64,000 nt of DNA from Wolfiporia cocos (taxonomy: Eukaryota; Basidiomycota; Agaricomycetes; Polyporales; Phaeolaceae): NCBI GenBank assembly GCA_029448655.1, contig JACCLO010000009.1:496001-560000 (forward strand), read 5' to 3'. A model generated the notes under the pieces. That model saw nothing but the letters and a program-made list of their open reading frames with translations, did no database searches and was not told the DNA's origin. Made by a program: the position numbers and the translations under genes. Below, in pieces: positions 47,209 through 58,385 of this stretch (positions are counted from its first letter, which is position 1; each line of letters begins with the position of its first letter).

Positions 47209-47660
47209 GCCATGGTAGGGCTCCCCCCTCGCCGACCTCTGCAGCTGCTAGCGACAGAGTTAGTAACTGATCTCCATCAGTTGAGATCATTACCCGGGAG
47301 GAGTGGGAGCGAGGGAGGGACGGATGGGACGAATCCCTTTACCAGCTGCCTACCTGGCTCAGACAGCGTCTTTGGGCCCACCACCACCACCAGCGGTACG
47401 AGTCAGGAGAGTATCTTCACACCGTCCCCTCAGCTCGCTCACCACCTCGACCATCTGCCGAAGAGCCCTGTTGTCGATGCGGTAGCCCCTGGCATTGGGT
47501 CCTCGACTGTCCTGACTACAGATGCCCTACCTGCAGAGTCACACAGCCAGGACATCGTGTCGGCAAGTGTGCCCTCTATCAGGTATGGATCCCCCCTCCG
47601 ACGCCTCCGCTCCCCGATACAGATGCGGGATACAACGACCCCTACCCAGAGGCCCTCTGA
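46581..47660 (+). pseudogene. Third ORF of element A with paired zinc knuckles, overlapping the pol tail
   Basis: ATG at 46581 (MSTPLPTTTP), in a different frame from pol. It encodes a helical, probably coiled-coil segment (DRFELVQELTDIFDQYQ), then EPFYFMEYSHVV, then after an in-frame TGA (47268-47270) IITREEWERG, LPTWLRQRLW and two adjacent knuckles: CCRCGSPWHWVLDC and CPTCRVTQPGHRVGKC. It stops at 47658-47660 after YPEAL. Element C has the same order and motifs in its third ORF although the elements are clearly diverged, so this frame is under constraint. It resembles a second Gag-like RNA-binding protein. Function unknown. Confidence 0.7.
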
Positions 47661-47716
47661 GTGGCCGTGAAGCTTGGATTTCATCGAGGGTGATGAAGGC
47701 TTGAGGGGGGGGGTGA

Positions 47717-48259
47717 TGTTACAATCTTACCAGGTACACTCGAATATTCCGTTTGACGCATCACTGTGTATAAGGACTTAGCGTTCAACCATTGTACCCA
47801 GCGCTCTATTTCTAGGGGGCCTCCGCTCAACCGTAGGTCCTGTTTCATGTATAACAACCCTATGCCCATTCTCCATGTTTGCATCACGTCCTAGCTGATG
47901 TTCTGTGTCTAACCACAGTAGTTCTTAGTTTCATCCCTTGTTGCGCTCAACTGCAACACTTCTCCTTTATTACTTATATCGTTAGCCCAACGGACTTAAT
48001 AGTAGCAGTACCAAGGACACTATGACCCCGATTAACAGACCGCAGTAGATAACCTGATGTAAATACCGGTCGAGTTCCTCAGCTCGACCTTGTTGAATTA
48101 CAAGGATCTTATACTCGTTCTCAAAGGCTTAAGCAATTAAGCCTGCAGCTTGTATATCGACACTCTGACTCTAAGGAGTCCGACGAGTAGTGCGCTACTC
48201 GACACGCTGAGTAACTCGACTTAGTTATTTTGCGTTGAACGGATATTCGATCCGTAACA
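47717..48259 (+). repeat. 3' LTR of element A
   Basis: 543 bp, preceded by the purine run GAGGGGGGGGGTGA-like tract at 47703-47716 and ending CCGTAACA. Confidence 0.95.
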
Positions 48260-50771
48260 GCTAGATCTCATTTTTAAGAGTGAACTCCATCTACCTTGAT
48301 GTATAAGTTGTTGTGCTCAACCAACCAATCAATGGCACAGAAGTGGTTCTTTTGGCCTGTTGGATTACATAAAATATTCATCCTGATAGCCTGACTAAAG
48401 CCACTGAATGTTGGACATTTTTAAGATAGTTATACTCTACCTACCGGAGTCCCACTAGATACATAACATGCAAGTCATTCGAGAATCGTAGCATTTGTGA
48501 TGCATACTTATGTTTGCCACATCCTTTGAAAATGAATATCCATGGCATCAAGCAATCCTCCACATGGCCAATATCTCCAGCATTCATTGCATAGGATATT
48601 TCCTCATAGAGTAGAAAGTGCCGTTCATGGAGAAGGGAATTTTCTAGCTGTTCATCACGGAAATCAGATGGCTGACAGCGCATTAACCCAAACTGATGAT
48701 CAGCAACATATGTGGATGTCAATGTCTTTGAAAGTAAAACTATATCTTCCCATGTAGGCTCAGATTTTGCCCAAGATTCAAGACTGTCAAATTGGCTGCT
48801 CCTCTTGCTGATTTCTTCCTGCCAGCAATCTAACCGAGACACAATGCCAACATGCTGTATTATTTCATGCATTCTTCGAAAGCCTGGTTTGCTAGCAATT
48901 TTTCCTGTCTCCTTGGGCCTGATCTCTGCCACAAGCTTCATAAGGCTTGTATCATCAATATGGGCTTGTTTTGGATGAATTGTGATTTTCCATATTGCAT
49001 CTGCACATGCCATTTTGAGATGAAAGAGACCAGGGACAAAAATGACATGTTGCATCCTATGCCATGGTGTCTTCTCCTCTCCTCATGAGTACTGTAAGCT
49101 CTGTACATGTTCATTTGTAGATAGATCACCATGGACAATTGTTACATGATTACCAATTGGCTTGCAACCAGGCTGATCACTGGGATCCCCAATTCCACTT
49201 TGGGCAAAGAGATTTGTGAGTGCCTCTGCATTTCCCATAATTGTAGAATCCATTGCTTGAGCAGGAACTTGCTGTGATTTTACAAGGGGGATTGGATCAA
49301 CAAGCTCAGGCTCACCAATCTGCCTGATAAATTGTCTGAAGTAATCTGGACCATGGTGTATGAGATCCTGAAGAAAAATCCATGCATTGAACTGCTGTCG
49401 ATGATTCATGCCTGAAGCATCAATTGGATCGGGATGTAGAGCTAGAAGTTTTGTCCAGTCTACCCCATAGTCTGCTTGCCTAAAGTTGGCAGGATTATTC
49501 TTGGAACTCTTCCACAATTATTCTGAGCATTGAAGATCTTTCAATGCCACATTGTGTTCAAGACATATAAGTGTGCCTGATGTGAGATAAAGAAGGGCAT
49601 CCTGTAGCTTCTCAACAGTTGGAACAAGATGCTTCAGTTCAACATCAAAATTGTCATATGCATATGCAGCCAGAAGTGTGCATCCTAATTTCTGTATTTC
49701 TACTGTGGCCTCCTTGGATAAGCTGGATATTGCATCATCAATTGTAGATCATGATATTGATATCCAGAGGTGGGACAGCAACTCAACTACTACTTTGGGC
49801 ACACCACAAGAATTTAAGAATACACCGACAATGCTTTGTAAAACATTACATCGCTGATGAGTGCTCTGCATCATCACACTGATGCATAAAATCTTTTTCT
49901 ATATGATTCAGCATTTCAAAAATCTAATAGCATGCTCACCATGTTAAGTATTCCTGCTTGTCATTCAGCTTCTGCAAAGACATCATTCTCCATATCCATG
50001 TCATCAGCATCCTCGGGCAGGGTAGGATTATCAATTTCATGCCAATATTTGTCTTCACTATCATTTTCCACAGCTATGTCATCTATATCTGATTTCTGCA
50101 GCTGTATATCGGCATCTCTCCTATCTAGATCCATTTCAACATAATCTTGATTATACTCGGGTCTTTGCCTATCTGTACGTGCACGTTTTCTCTCCCAGTT
50201 TTTTGCAAGCTTCCTTGTATGTGCACACTTCCACCGGCATGCTAAAGAGCAGTTGGCATCGAGTACTGCACCGATTAGATCCCATAGGCATGGTGCAAGT
50301 GTGGACATGTATTCTGCGAGTTTTTTGAGGTCAAAATGCTCCACCTGCTGTTGCATAGCATGCCTAGCATTGAAATCCATATCTTTGAATCCTGTAAGCT
50401 TGACTACCTCCTCCATGTATATCTGCTTGACCATGCCGAAAGCCCATTCTTTGGTCTGTTCTCCTGCTGCAGAGCTCACGGCCAAGCAATCTAGAATACC
50501 TGTAATGTTCACAGCTATGTCTGCAACCTCAACTTGGTGAGTATATTCCGGTTTCTGTAAGAGGAACTCCAAAAATGCAGATATAGATTTGTTCGTTTCA
50601 TGGAATACCTGAAGGATATGAAGAAATTGCTCGGGGGGTAAAGCCATGGTGAACTGAAAAGCAGTGGGCCTGAGACTTGCACATATATCATCTGCACCTC
50701 ATGGCAAGCACATTGCATCTGTATTACTGAAGTACATGGAAACTAAACTACTCTGTTTACTTGTATGCATG

Positions 50772-50933
50772 AAGAGTGTGTGCATGCTGTGTGCTGTGAG
50801 TGCCAGTATGCGTGTCCGCTGCTCAACTGGCATGCACCTGCAGTGGGGTTACACTGATCACAAGCTGTCAATGTGCCAAAAGCATTGTTCGAGAATGCCC
50901 ACTTAGCACATGTCGACCAGCGCTCGGGGATCT
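50772..50933 (-). repeat. Right inverted repeat of the helicase/DUF6589 unit
   Basis: Partner of 35260-35422. It lies about 125 bp upstream of the DUF6589 start codon. At most sites where the left copy has CpG this one has TpG or CpA. The LTR of Ty3 element B begins 2 bp beyond it. Confidence 0.85.
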
Positions 50934-50935
50934 TG

Positions 50936-51644
50936 TGTTACGGTTATTTTGATTTTTCGAATATCGACAGAACTCACCACCGGGCGAATACGATACAGGG
51001 ACTTGTTGCACAACCAACTCCCCTGGCTACTCGTGACTTTACTGGGCGCATCCCCAGTTGTACTAGTCTGTAGGGCGCGTTTCATCTTTAGCAGATCCAA
51101 CTCTGCCACCGTTTCATGTTCATCATTTACTAGCTGATAGATGGCGTTCAACCGCCATCATTCCTATCTATCGTCTCGGATATATCACTACATACTTATC
51201 AAATGTCTGGTACTATAACGTAGATAGTATCGGTGACATCTGGGACAAACTTGACCCCTAAAACCTAACGTAGTATATAAACTCATGTACTTACTGTCGA
51301 GGCTCTTTAGCTCGACCTTGTTGTACAAACAAGAAGTCTTATACTCATTCTCAAACGTAGGAAACTACGCTCAGTATTTTTCGCTCGAGCAAATCGAACG
51401 ACTAAGTCCTCGAAGTGCACACTGACTTCTCGGACTTAGGCGAGTCTTATATTATATTCGACTCGCACCTGAACAGATTATATCCTCTAACGCGTATTGG
51501 ATATTAACCGATCTCCTAAGGACTTCACTTAGGACTTGAAGGCATCTAACGAGTATTTGCCTTGCATACGGCGACGTGCCTACGTGCAGAAGAACGATCT
51601 ATATTCGCGTCCCGAATATACGAACGGGTATTCGACCCGTAACA
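50936..51644 (+). repeat. 5' LTR of element B
   Basis: 709 bp, TGTTACGG...CCCGTAACA, same length as the LTR of element C at 57666-58374. Only the ends and a few core words resemble the LTRs of element A. Confidence 0.93.
51274..51319 (+). promoter_or_regulatory. Putative LTR promoter and transcript start, element B
   Basis: TATATAA at 51274-51280 lies 35 bp before AGCTCGACCTT (51309-51319). If the transcript begins there, its first 11 bases would pair with the PBS at 51646-51656. Start position inferred, not shown. Confidence 0.45.
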
Positions 51645-51645
51645 G

Positions 51646-51656
51646 AAGGTCGAGCT
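51646..51656 (+). other. Putative self-priming primer binding site, element B
   Basis: AAGGTCGAGCT, one base after the LTR, is the exact complement of 51309-51319. Sequence beyond the 11 bases differs from element A, so the pairing block itself is what is kept. Confidence 0.6.
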
Positions 51657-51690
51657 TATCACACCCTCACCTACCACGGTGTAAGGGCAC

Positions 51691-53539
51691 ATGATATTTG
51701 GACCAGAATTCCCAGCACGACTGATTGAACTCTTGCCCGAGGACATTCAGGGAGTCTACAGACTCAACCGATACGAGTGGACTGACACCATTGGAGCCTT
51801 CCGTAACCGCGGAGGAATTGTTGTCATTCCAAGAGAAGATAGGGCATCGAAGTGGGTACAAGTATACCCCTCCGCAGGAACGACCGCTTGGGAAATAACG
51901 CGTAAAGCGTTCGAACGATTCGGAGAAATCCCTCCGATGTCAACCGCGACGTTGACCGAAAACGAAACCGAAACCATCAACAGAACCTCCGATGCCGATG
52001 GAAATACGAATCAGCCTTCGGGCACCACAGGAATGGCAGGAATTGAGCGCATCGGAAATGATGGGAGAAATCCTGGAAACCTTACAGGAACAGATAACAG
52101 CCAGACCAGAGGACAGGACCCTCCAGGATTTATATCTGCTTTTGCGCAGGGTGGGATTGGGTCTATGGCTGGAGGAACAGACCTCTTTGGAACCCCCCCC
52201 ACAGAACGCACCCGGAATGGGTAGCGGAGGAGATCCGTCTTGGATTAGCCCAAGCGGAGGAATGGGAACGACAAACCCAGGAACGTGGCCTTCAGGCCTA
52301 TTTGGACGAACCTCCGCAGGTACAAGCAGAGGAGGACTGGGAGGAAACTTCGGACTCGGAGGAGGGAATGCCCCCCCTCCTGGAGGACTCGGAGGAGGAG
52401 CCCCCGCGAACCCCGGAGGAGGAACCCCTGGAGGAAACTCAGGGAACCCCGGAGGAAACCCAGGAAACCCGGGTGGAGGATACCCGGGAGGAGGAGGACC
52501 CCCAGGAAGGCCTCCACCACCGAATGCACCGCAGCCTCAACCTCCGGCGCCGAACCCGTACTACCGACCCCCGATGATAAAGATCAATTCCCCCGACGTA
52601 TTCGATGGGGAACGATCCGACATGCAGAACTTCATAAACCAATGCAATTCCTGGTTTACGATGTACGAAACGTCGTTCCAGAATGACGTTCAGAGAGTGA
52701 TCTTTATCCTCTCTTACATTTCGAACAAGGGGAAAACGGGCCAATGGAAACAGAACTATCACCGGGTCTATACGAACCCCCTGACGAAACGATTCTTCCC
52801 GCCTAGTCTCGCACAATTTGATGCAGACTTTCAGAAGGCCTTCGGAGCCATCGAAGAGGTACAGAAGGCGCAGAAGAAAATCCTGGAAGTAGCCCAGGAC
52901 CGAAAAGACATCGATGATTACATCACCGAATTTAACAACTTAGCCGGAAAGGCTCAGTACGACCGATACAGCGCGGATGGAAACGCGCTGCTCATAACCC
53001 TATTCGAGAAAGGGTTACCGGAGCACACGACCCGATACATCATCGGTGTTCGACCGCTACCAGCGACCATTGACGAGTGGCAGTCTGCCGCCTCGTACTA
53101 CGAAAACACGTATAAAATATTCTTGAAACGCGATAAACCGTTTGTCAAGAAAAAGGCTTGGCAAGCCTCGAACCAGAACAACGGACGCACTAGTGCTCCA
53201 CAGACGACCGCACCGAAAGATCCGAATGCGATGGATGTAGATCGAATGACCACCCAGGAAAGGGACGATCACATCAAGAAGGGCAAGTGTTTCACCTGCC
53301 ATCAGCCAGGGCATATGTCGCGAGACTGCCCAAAGAAACCAAGGAAGCCAGCCCGCCCTAGGCGGACTACACGAAAGACCGAAGAAGAAGAAGCCGAGCA
53401 AGAAGCTCGCATCGAAGAAGTCTCTGAGGAAGAGACTGAATACATCACCGCGAACAGAGCGGTCACAGCGATTAGGGCCCTGAAAGCCAAGAACCCCGAG
53501 CTCCTAGCACGGCTCGTAGAAGAACAGGATTTTGCCTAG
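51691..53539 (+). pseudogene. Gag polyprotein of element B (frameshift at a C8 run)
   Basis: ATG at 51691 (MIFGPEFPARLIELLPED), homologous to element A gag. The first frame ends at 52224. The homologous protein continues one frame over from the run of eight C at 52193-52200 (PPQNAPGMGSGG). The rest has a Gly/Pro/Asn-rich repeat region, the capsid-like core (FDGERSDMQNFINQCNSWF) and one CCHC knuckle (CFTCHQPGHMSRDC), and stops at 53537-53539 after EEQDFA. A single-base slip in the homopolymer, biological or from sequencing, is the simplest explanation. Confidence 0.85.
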
Positions 53540-56500
53540 GAGGGAAGCCCACGGTCTTACCCTCCGAGAAAGCAGCACATGTAATTACCTCGTTTGAGAA
53601 GAATCGATCCCTCTTCATCCCGGTAATCATGACGCTGGCAAAACCCGTGAAGTGCAATGCACTAATTGACTCAGGAGCAATGTCGAACCTGATCCACAGC
53701 AGAGTGGTAGAAAAATACAAGGTGCCCACGCAACCCTTGAAAAACCCGATTATCGTCAAAAACGTCGACAGAACAGAAAACAAAGATGGGCGAATAGATC
53801 GAGAAGCCACCATACTCCTACGATATCCGAAGACCCAGAAAACGCGAAAAGTCCGATTCCTGGTAGGATCAATCGGCACGGAAAATATGATCCTAGGGTA
53901 TGGATGGCTGAAAGACGAAAACCCCACAATCGACTGGAAAGACCAGACGGTTGATGTACGATCAGCACTAGGGGCAGAAGAAAGAAAACAGGAAACCACG
54001 ATCCGTATGGATACGGTGGAAATGGTAGTTTCCCCAGAAGGAAAAATTCCAACAAGGGGAACCCAAGAAGCTGCGGGATACGACCTTTACGCCGCAGAAG
54101 AAGCTGAAATCCCAGCAGGGGGATGGAAACTTATCCCCACAGGGGTAAAAATGAAGATCCCAAAAGGATCGTATGGGAGATTGGCCGGACGATCAGGCAA
54201 CACCCTCAGACACGGATTGGTAGTGCAAGCCGGAGTCATAGACTCAGACTACCGAGGAGACGTTGGAGCCATCGTCTTCAACTACTCAGACAAAGCACAT
54301 AGAATTATCCCGGGCATGCGAATAGCCCAGATAATATTCGAACGACACCTCACCCCCGACATTGTAGAGGTCAAAGACCTAGATGAAACAGAACGAGGGG
54401 AGAAAGGGTTTGGATCCACAGACCAACCAGAAGAAACAAATCGACGATTATACACTCCCGAAGAATACGAAGCAATCCGACGCTTCGCGAAAGAAGGCCC
54501 CAAGATCATAGGGAAGAAAGAGGAGACGCAAAGGAAGTTCCGAACAAAGATACAGATCATTAATGCTGTCCGGAAAGCATTGACGAAATCCCAAGAATTC
54601 GCACAGAAAACCCCCGAACCAGAAAAGACGATCGAGGAGATGGTCCCAAAACACCTATTAGACTTCGCCAAGGCGTTCAGTAAGGAATCCGCGGCGGCAT
54701 TTCCCCCGTCAAGACCATGGGACCACGCGATTGAATTAAAACCAGACTTTGTGCCAAAAGACTGCAAGGTCTATGCGCTGTCGCCAAAAGAACAACAGGC
54801 ACTGGACGAATTCCTGAAAGAAAATCTGGCTAAGGGATTCATAGTTCCTTCGAAATCCCCAATGGCGTCCCCTTTCTTTTTCGTCCCAAAGAAAGACAAC
54901 GGCCTCCGGCCATGTCAAGATTATCGATACCTGAACGAAGGGACAATAAAGAACGTTTATCCCCTGCCACTCATCTCAGAGCTCCTAGAGAAATTGAAAG
55001 GAGCAAGGATCTTTACGAAGATGGATCTCAGGGCGGGATACAACAACGTTCGAATCAAGGAAGGAGACCAATGGAAGGCGGCTTTCAAAACAAACCGAGG
55101 GTTATACGAGCCCACAGTTATGTTTTTCGGATTATGCAACGCACCGGGAACCTTCCAGGCAATGATGAATGAAATTCTGAAAGAAGAAATTCTCGAAGGA
55201 TGGGTGCTTGTCTACATGGACGACATCCTCATTTTCTCGGAGGATGAGAAAGTGCACAAGGAACGAGAACGACGAATTCTCCAAAGACTGGTGGATAATC
55301 ACCTCTTTGTGAAACCTGAAAAATGCGCCTTCGGCGTCGACAGAGTCGAGTTCCTAGGGCTGGTCATCACCCCAGGAAACATTCAGATGGACCCAGCGAA
55401 ACTCAACGGAATTAAGGAATGGCCGACTCCTCGGAATCTCAAGGAAGTCAGATCCTTCCTAGGATTTGCGAACTTCTATCGAAAATTCATCGACCACTAC
55501 TCAACGCACGCCCGACCCCTAGTAGACCTCACGAAAACGGTCACAGGGACGGGGTTCCAGTGGACGAATAAGGAACAAAGAGCGTTCGACTTCATGAAGC
55601 AAGCCTTCACGACGGCGCCCGCACTAGGGACGCTAGATAAGGAAAAACCATTTATCCTCGAAACAGACGCATCTCAGTTCGCCACAGGAGCAGTGCTGAA
55701 ACAGACAGATGAAACGGGGCGCGAACGGCCGGTGGGATATCTCTCACAATCCCTGACACCAACAGAACGGAACTACGAAATCTACGATCGCGAACTACTT
55801 GGAATAGTCCGAGCACTAGAAGAATGGCGGCACCTGTTAGAAGGAGCACCACATCGGATCTTGATCCGAAGTGATCACCAGAACCTGACGTACTGGAGAA
55901 GCCCACAGCGCCTAAATCGGCGATAAGCGAGATGGCATCTGTTCCTCTCGCAATTCGACTTGAAGTTACAACACGTCCCCGGAAGAAAACTGGTCATGGC
56001 GGACACACTTTCTAGGTTGTATCACCTTGACGAAAGTGACGAAGACAACGAGGGAATAACCATGATCCCAGACGAGCTCGTAGTCCATGCAATCCAGATC
56101 CCGATCATTGATCAAATCAAAAGCGCCAACGATCGAGATGAATCTGCGGAACAGGCGATCCGCGCCCTAGAAGGAGCAGGCGAATTCCCCGTGAGAACCG
56201 CCGCAGATGATTGGCAGCAAACGGATGGAATATTGCTCTACAAGGGCAGGATGTACGTGCCAAAGGACGAGGCTCTCCGACGGGACGTCATCTCAAAATA
56301 CCACGACTCAATCCCGGCCAGACACCCTGGGATCTGGGGGACAACGGTACAGGTCACAACCCACTTTTGGTGGCCTGACATGAGAACAATGATAGCGGAA
56401 TATGTCTGGGGCTGTGCAATCTGTCAACAGATGAAACCGGATCGAAATCCGATCAAACCCCCACTACAACCGATACCGACGCGGGAGGACGCCCTCCCCT

Positions 56501-57665
56501 TCTCACAATGCTCGGTCGATTTTGTCACCGACCTGCCAAGAGTGGGAAAATATGACTCGATGATGGTGATCGTCGACCATGGCCTATCCAAGGCGATCTC
56601 TCTCACCCCATGCGACAAAACGATCACTAGCGAAGGGGCGGCAGAGATATTCCACCAAAAGATCTACTCTCTATATGGCATTCCCCGAAAAATCATATCA
56701 GACAGAGGACCACAGTTCGCATCGAAGCTTTTCAAGGAATTATGCAAACTGCAGGGGACAGAATCAGCGATGAGCATGGCATACCACCCCCAGACAGACG
56801 GACAGACAGAAAGGATGAACCAACAGATCGAAGTATACCTTCGCATCTATTGCATGAATGACCCTTTTCAATGGGTGCAAAGACTACCTGACGTCGAATT
56901 TGCGCACAACACCAGACGAACTGAAAATCGACCTGCGCCACTTGAAATAATCCTGGGATACACCCCGAGAGGATTCCCAGACTATGACAGAGTAGGGAAC
57001 GTCCCAGCAGCAGTCGACAGGATCAAGAAAATCAAAGAGGCGCGAAAAATGGCATTCATCGCGCATGAATTAGCCCAGAAAAGAATGGCAGGGCGATTCC
57101 TTAGGGAACTGCCAAGGCTTGAGAAAGGGGACAAGGTTTGGCTCGACGCCAAGAACCTGACGATTCCCTATGAATCGAACAAACTAGCACCAAAAAGGGA
57201 AGGACCCTTCACCATCACAGAAAAGATGGGAACCACGACATACCGGTTGCAGTTACCGGCGAACTGGAAAATTCATCTGGTGTTCCACGCTGCCTTACTA
57301 AAGCCATTCAAAGAAACAAGGGTGCACGGACCCAATTATCTACGACCGCCACCTGATATCATCAAGGGACAGGAGGAATACGAAGTCGAAGCAATCCTGG
57401 CTGACAGATGGCGAGGAAAGAAGCATCAATACTTCGTCAAGTGGAAAGGCTATGCCACGGCCGACAACTCATGGGAAGACGAGGCAAATTTGGAGCATTC
57501 CAAAGAGCTGATAAAAAGCTACCACCGAACGCGAGTCAGAACAACCCCAACACTTGAAAGCCGAACAGTGATAGTATGTCGACGACTTGCCACCAGCTCC
57601 CTCGCCGCGCTTTGCCCCCTCACAGCGATGCGGGTCATAGAGAAGGATGACCGAGAGGTACGCCG
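53540..57665 (+). pseudogene. Pol polyprotein of element B: PR, dUTPase, RT, RNase H, IN, chromodomain; one stop, 3' end cut
   Basis: The frame is -1 to gag; the first Met is at 53629 but translation probably enters by frameshifting. Motifs: protease [12 protein letters not shown]; all five dUTPase motifs ([44 protein letters not shown]); [12 protein letters not shown]; RNase [14 protein letters not shown]; integrase CAICQQMK and SDRGPQFASKLF; chromodomain EYEVEAIL...YFVKWKGYATADNSWE. A TAA at 55924-55926 replaces the CAA (Gln) seen in element C. Element C cuts the frame just after REVRR; codons read beyond 57665 come from the inverted LTR. The third ORF begins at 57576 (MSTTCHQL) and has a TGA where C has CGA. 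Confidence 0.9.
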
Positions 57666-58374
57666 TGTTACGGGTCGAATACCCGTTCGTATATTCGAGT
57701 CGCGAATATAGATCGTTCTTCTGCACGTAGGCTTGTTGCCGTATGCAAGGCAAATACTCGTTAGATGCCTTCAAGTCCTAGGTGAAGTTCCTAGGAGATC
57801 GTGTAATATCCAATACGTGTTAGAGGATATAATCTGTTCAGGTGCGAGTCGAAATAGAATATAAGACTCGCCTAAGTCCGAGAAGTCAGTGTGCACTTCG
57901 AGGACTTAGTCGTTCAGTTGCTCGAGCGAGAAATACTGAGTGTAGTTTCCTACGTTTGAGAACGAGTATAAGACTTCTTGTTTGTACAACAAGGTCGAGC
58001 TGAAGAGCCTCGACAGTAGGTACATTAGTTTATATACTACGTTGGGTTTCAGGGGTCAAGTCCGTCCCAGATGCCACCGATACTATCTACGCTATGGTAC
58101 CAAACGTTTGATAAGTATGGAGTGATATATCTGAGACGATGGATAGGAATGATGGCGGTTGAACGCCATCTGTCAGCTAATAAACGATGAACATGAAACG
58201 GTGGCAGGGTTGGATCTGCCGAAGGTGAAACGCGCCCTATAGACTAGTACAACTGGGGATACGCCCAGTAGAGTCACGAGTAGCCAGGGGAGTTGGTTGC
58301 ACAACAAGTCCCTGTATCGTATTTGCCCAGTGGTGAGTTCTGTCGATATTGGAAAAATCAAAATAACCGTAACA
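57666..58374 (-). repeat. 3' LTR of element C
   Basis: 709 bp, reverse complement of the LTR type at 50936-51644. Differences seen are mostly transitions, with at least one transversion. Carries AGCTCGACCTT on the minus strand at 57991-58001, like A and B. Confidence 0.93.
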
Positions 58375-58385
58375 TCAGCTCCTCC

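Larger units (their letters stand above)
40270..48259 (+). mobile_element. Ty3/gypsy chromovirus element A, complete, with dUTPase
   Basis: LTRs at 40270-40811 and 47717-48259 (TGTTAC...GTAACA type). TSD GCTAG at 40265-40269 and 48260-48264. The LTRs differ by six transitions and one 1-bp indel, about 1 percent. The order is PBS, gag, pol (-1 frame), third ORF and a G-rich polypurine tract (47703-47716). Pol carries at least five in-frame stops, so the copy is dead despite its similar LTRs. It sits antisense in an intron of the DUF6589 gene. Confidence 0.95.
39881..50647 (-). pseudogene. DUF6589 domain protein, multi-exon, decayed and interrupted by Ty3 element A
   Basis: Starts MALPPEQFLHILQVF at 50647. 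Exon 1 runs to about 49930. A further segment starts near 49878 (VMMQSTHQRCNVLQ) and runs to 48445, covering YAYDNFDV, HGDLSTNEHVQS, FVPGLFHLKMACADAIW and GKHKYASQMLRF, all familiar DUF6589 blocks. Exon 3 is 48394-48295 (NPTGQKNHFCAIDWLVEHNN). Exon 4 is 40246-39881 (RIYGGKFSNQT, KESVLIGVF, stop after DLEV). Intron 48444-48395 is GT-AG. The next intron, 48294-40247, contains element A and would be 53 bp without it. In-frame stops lie at 49961-49963, 49749-49751, 49518-49520 and 49083-49085, several explicable as CGA to TGA or CAA to TAA. DUF6589 has no established function; I suspect an RNase H-fold nuclease or transposase from the conserved GD and D/E positions, as inference only. Confidence 0.75.
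35260..50933. mobile_element. Candidate two-gene DNA transposon (helicase + DUF6589) with about 162-bp inverted repeats
   Basis: An inverted repeat starting AGATCCCCGAGCGCTGG bounds 35260-35422 and, reversed, 50772-50933. Inside are two convergent genes: the helicase starts at 35442 and stops at 39838-39840, and the DUF6589 gene starts at 50647 and stops at 39881-39883. Subtracting MITE copy 4, a solo LTR and Ty3 element A gives a unit of about 5.9 kb with its two coding regions 40 bp apart tail to tail. Both genes are damaged. The right outer flank was cut 2 bp beyond the repeat by Ty3 element B, so a TSD cannot be tested here. Gene order, inward orientation and terminal repeats suggest a mobile unit, but transposition itself is inferred. 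Confidence 0.6.
50936..57665 (+). mobile_element. Ty3/gypsy chromovirus element B, interrupted by element C
   Basis: The 5' LTR (50936-51644) is followed by gag and pol. At 57665 the internal sequence breaks off at CGCCG, and an inverted LTR of the same family starts at 57666. Because element C continues to the window end, B's remaining 3' part and 3' LTR should lie beyond 64000. The 5 bases before B (TCTTG, 50931-50935) are its expected TSD. Apart from one frameshift and one stop it is nearly intact. Confidence 0.88.

Noticed and set aside
53302..54055. Antisense frames up to 175 codons opposite gag/pol of element B (and 63014-63597 opposite C)
   Set aside because: Same pattern appears in both elements because the sense strand is coding. 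No independent motif.
57666..57711. Continuation of element B pol to the stop at 57709-57711
   Set aside because: The last 15 codons are read from the inverted LTR of element C, so the stop is an artefact of the insertion.
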